In this document: positions 62,328 through 64,000 of the stretch, in pieces
How the letters are laid out: each line of letters opens with the position of its first letter
How positions within the stretch are numbered: position 1 is the stretch's first letter
Source of the DNA: Saccharopolyspora gloriosae
GTDB taxonomy: Bacteria; Actinomycetota; Actinomycetes; Mycobacteriales; Pseudonocardiaceae
DNA: 64,000 nt
Direction of reading: 5' to 3'
Assembly: GCF_014203325.1 (NCBI RefSeq)
Contig: NZ_JACHIV010000001.1
Location: 2,109,501-2,173,500, forward strand
Translations under genes and position numbers: made by a program
The notes under the pieces: generated by a model
Database searches by the model: none
Told to the model about the DNA's origin: nothing
The model's input: the letters and a program-made list of their open reading frames with translations, nothing else

Positions 62328-62864
62328 TCAGCCCCGATCCAGGGTGTGCAGGCGGTCGATGGGGGTGCTCACGACGTCGCGGGCCTTGCGGACGACGTCT
62401 TCGTCGGGGGCGTCGTAGAAGCACAGGCACTTCGCCATGTCCTCGCGCACGTAGGTGCGCAGGAACGTGACCTCGGGGACCTCGGCGTACTTCGGCGCCT
62501 TGGCCTTCTTGTTCGCCAGGTAGGTGTCCATGTCCAGGTCGGCGGGGAAGTCCCACTCGACGAGGTAACCGGCCTCCGGGCGGGCGGCCTTCACGTCGGC
62601 GAGCTCGGCGCCGACCAGGCGGACCAGGTGCGGGCCGGAGAGCTCCGCGACCTCGGGGAGGCGCTCGGTGTTCAGCGCGCTGCCGAGATCGGCGTCGTCG
62701 GCGGCCTCCACCACGACGAACACCCGGTCCAGCGAGCCGGTCACCTGGGACTCGATCACTTCGCCGCCTGCGGTGCGGGCGGCGGCGTCGAAGGCGCTGA
62801 GCAGCTTCTCCGTCTCCGGGCGGGCGCTGTCGGTGGGCACGATCTCGTACAGGTACAAGGACAT
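62328..62864 (-). CDS. DUF4242-domain protein (nickel-binding ferredoxin-like fold), two halves
   Basis: A 178-residue protein starting MSLYLYEIVPTDSARP. The C-terminal half (LVEWDFPADLDMDTYLANK, FLRTYVREDMAKCLCFYDAP, VVRKARDVVSTPIDRLHTL) matches DUF4242, the family of the nickel-binding S. coelicolor protein SCO4226. The N-terminal half has a similar beta-alpha-beta pattern, so the protein may be an internal duplication. GGAGG lies 8 nt before ATG 62864. First structural gene after the leader peptide. Function in this operon is unknown. Confidence 0.8.
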   Translation of the reverse strand: MSLYLYEIVPTDSARPETEKLLSAFDAAARTAGGEVIESQVTGSLDRVFVVVEAADDADLGSALNTERLPEVAELSGPHLVRLVGAELADVKAARPEAGYLVEWDFPADLDMDTYLANKKAKAPKYAEVPEVTFLRTYVREDMAKCLCFYDAPDEDVVRKARDVVSTPIDRLHTLDRG

Positions 62865-62903
62865 GGCGAAGCCTCCGGAACTGGCTCGGGACATGCGGCG
62901 GCG

Positions 62904-62920
62904 GACGGCTCTCAGCCGTC
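62904..62920 (-). promoter_or_regulatory. Hairpin between the leader peptide and the DUF4242 gene
   Basis: GACGGCT (62904-62910) and AGCCGTC (62914-62920) form a 7-bp stem with a 3-nt loop, 28 nt after the leader stop. Its place suits an attenuator or translational switch. Confidence 0.5.
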
Positions 62921-62947
62921 GCGGAACTGCCGCGGAAAAGGGGAGAT

Positions 62948-63031
62948 TCAGGCCAGGGGAGCAGGACAGACCGCGCTGGCGACGCGAAGCAGGTCCACCT
63001 GCAGTCGCCGCACGAGCTCCGAACGTGGCAT
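62948..63031 (-). CDS. Leader peptide (27 aa) with a C-terminal Cys, actinobacterial sulfur-operon type
   Basis: The short reading frame encodes RRLQVDLLRVASAVC followed by PAPLA. This is the pattern (RRHxDLxRVxSAxC) of short actinobacterial ORFs annotated as putative leader peptides and often found before sulfur-metabolism genes, where ribosome stalling at the Cys codon is thought to sense cysteine supply. GGTGGGG precedes the ATG. It lies 83 nt upstream of the DUF4242 gene, with a hairpin between (62904-62920), and 16 nt downstream of a TetR-type palindrome. It supports a sulfur-related role for the whole operon. Confidence 0.8.
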   Translation of the reverse strand: MPRSELVRRLQVDLLRVASAVCPAPLA

Positions 63032-63047
63032 GGCCCCACCCTAGGAC

Positions 63048-63063
63048 CAGACGGATCGGTCTG
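63048..63063. promoter_or_regulatory. TetR-type operator between the leader peptide and the TetR gene
   Basis: CAGAC-GGATCG-GTCTG is an inverted repeat with 5-bp arms; the pattern AGACnnnnnnGTCT is usual for TetR proteins. It lies in the 49-bp gap between divergent starts, so it could control both the TetR gene and the sulfonate-type operon. Confidence 0.7.
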
Positions 63064-63080
63064 TCTATTGGTGTTACGGT

Positions 63081-63692
63081 GTGGCCATGGCCACCACGCG
63101 ATCAGGCGGGACCGCGCCCGCCCAGCGGCTGCTGGAGGCGGCAGGCGATCTGTTCGTGCGGGAGGGGATCCGGGCGGTCGGGATCGACCGGGTGATCGCG
63201 GAGGCGGGTGTCGCGCGGGCCAGCCTGTACCACGCGTTCGGTTCCAAGGACGCGCTCGTCGCGGCGTACCTCGACGACCAGGACGACGCCGACCGCCGGA
63301 AGTGGGAGAAGGCCACCGCGGGCCTCGACACTCCGCGCGACAAGATCCTCGCCCTGTTCGACCTGGCGCACGGAGCGGCGGTCGCCCGGCGGTTCCGGGG
63401 CTGCCTGTACCTCAACGCCGCCACTGAGTTCCCCGACCCGGGACATCCCGCCCGCGCCGCCGTGGACCGGCACCGCGCCTGGTTGCACGCGCTGCTGGTG
63501 GACCTCGTCGAGCAGACCGGCGCCTCGGACGTCGAGGGCGTGGCCGAACGCGTCCGGTTGCTCTACGACGGCGCGGTCGCGGGCTCGAAGTTCAGCCGCA
63601 GCACCGCCCCGATCGAGCTCGGCAAAGAACTCGCGGCGAGCCTGCTGGACGGCGCGCAGGGCTGGACCGCGTCGCGCGGCCGGGCCCGGTGA
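63081..63692 (+). CDS. TetR/AcrR-family transcriptional regulator
   Basis: A 203-residue (or 201 from ATG 63087) regulator: AQRLLEAAGDLFVREGIRAVGIDRVIAEAGVARASLYHAFGSKD is a textbook TetR DNA-binding domain. The C-terminal domain has FRGCLYLNAATEFPDPGHPA, common in the YcdC/AcrR-like group with a Cys-containing RGC motif. Divergent from the leader peptide and operon, with a palindrome (63048-63063) in between. Confidence 0.92.
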   Translation: MAMATTRSGGTAPAQRLLEAAGDLFVREGIRAVGIDRVIAEAGVARASLYHAFGSKDALVAAYLDDQDDADRRKWEKATAGLDTPRDKILALFDLAHGAAVARRFRGCLYLNAATEFPDPGHPARAAVDRHRAWLHALLVDLVEQTGASDVEGVAERVRLLYDGAVAGSKFSRSTAPIELGKELAASLLDGAQGWTASRGRAR

Positions 63693-63874
63693 ATTGTCCC
63701 CGGCCGCGCGGTGAAGAATTCCGCCGCCGGTTCTTCTGGTAAATGTGTGAGCGTCTCGCCGGGATTGCCCTGAACGGATGGAAAAGCCGCGAGAAACGGC
63801 TGGTCCGGACCATTCGGCGGGAATCGGCATTGCCGCCTCCGCGCTCGATCGGTACCGTCGTGATCACCGCATTG

Positions 63875-63886
63875 GACAACGTTGTC
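63875..63886 (+). promoter_or_regulatory. LacI/GalR-type operator
   Basis: GACAACGTTGTC is a perfect 12-bp palindrome with the central CG step typical of LacI-family sites, extended by TG...CA-like flanks. It lies about 12-20 bp before possible start codons of a gene that leaves the window, so that gene is probably sugar-regulated. Confidence 0.65.
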
Positions 63887-63888
63887 AT

Positions 63889-64000
63889 GGGGGATCTGTG
63901 CGCGTTTCGGGCTCTTCTTCCCGCTGCCGGCGGAGATTCCTCGTGGCGTTGCCGCGGCCGGAGCAGGGTTCGCGTCCGCTCCGGCGAGAACGGAATCCGC
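63889..64000 (+). CDS. Possible start of a gene running off the window
   Basis: After the LacI-type palindrome there are candidate starts (ATG 63887, GTG 63899). The GTG frame reads MRVSGSSSRCRRRFLVAL, with basic residues and then a hydrophobic patch like a signal peptide; a third frame without a start contains RGVAAAGAGFASAPA, which looks like a secretion-signal end. The frame is unresolved. The rest of 63693-63874 holds no gene that I can support. Confidence 0.3.

Overview
The window is high-GC DNA with strong third-position G/C bias, GTG and TTG starts, an IdeR/DtxR-type iron box and an AftA-like arabinofuranosyltransferase. That combination points to an arabinogalactan-bearing actinobacterium, most likely a Pseudonocardiaceae of the Saccharopolyspora type (the genus is inference). 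There are no rRNA or tRNA genes, no insertion sequence with a transposase, no phage genes and no CRISPR array. It reads as an accessory/catabolic arm of the chromosome, packed with transporters, flavin and other oxidoreductases and one-component regulators.

Layout. 1-4.6 kb: catabolic operon on the minus strand (two-subunit transketolase, MHS-family transporter, NAD-dependent 2-hydroxyacid-type dehydrogenase, FadR-type GntR regulator) with a GMC oxidoreductase divergent at 4.8 kb. 6.3-13.3 kb: FMN-dependent 2-hydroxyacid oxidase, MarR, ACMSD-like amidohydrolase, an SDR lacking the usual catalytic Tyr/Lys, an esterase, TetR and a ROK regulator. 13.7-21.9 kb: sulfur-scavenging-type locus (DszC/SfnB-like and NtaA/DszA-like flavin monooxygenases) divergent from a four-gene peptide-type ABC importer. 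22-30 kb: PAS-GGDEF-EAL protein, orphan ketosynthase, adenine/adenosine deaminase, OhrR-like regulator, DUF5313, dapA. 30.3-33.9 kb: three-gene operon with a BesD/HalD-type Fe/2-oxoglutarate oxygenase, a SAM methyltransferase and a carnitine-acyltransferase homologue. 34.2-43.5 kb: YhgE-like membrane protein with its TetR, AftA, iron-regulated siderophore-interacting protein, LysR/EamA pair and a secreted lipase. 43.8-51.3 kb: a frameshifted hydrolase, then a second peptide-type ABC operon with a permease-ATPase fusion and a TauE/SafE-type exporter. 51.8-58.3 kb: 2-hydroxyacid dehydrogenase, DUF3311/sodium-solute symporter, NADP-glutamate dehydrogenase and a membrane-anchored hydrolase. 58.5-63.7 kb: a sulfonate/nitrate-type ABC operon with an acyl-CoA-dehydrogenase-like flavoprotein and a DUF4242 protein, preceded by a 27-residue cysteine-containing leader peptide and divergent from TetR. 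The window ends on a LacI-type palindrome in front of a gene that runs off the edge.

The most unusual feature is a family of five dispersed, non-coding, highly structured repeats of about 191 bp (1267-1458, 26560-26750, 30156-30345, 36533-36723, 39893-40083). Each has a 17-bp outer stem whose variable positions change in a compensatory way between copies, a second nested hairpin, and a terminal TCAGCGGC/GCCGCTGA hairpin. Four of five sit 3-7 nt after a stop codon in the same orientation relative to that gene, so they would form structured 3' UTRs. A second candidate for new biology is the oxygenase/methyltransferase/acyltransferase operon, which has the chemical logic of a carnitine-like amino-acid-derived product.
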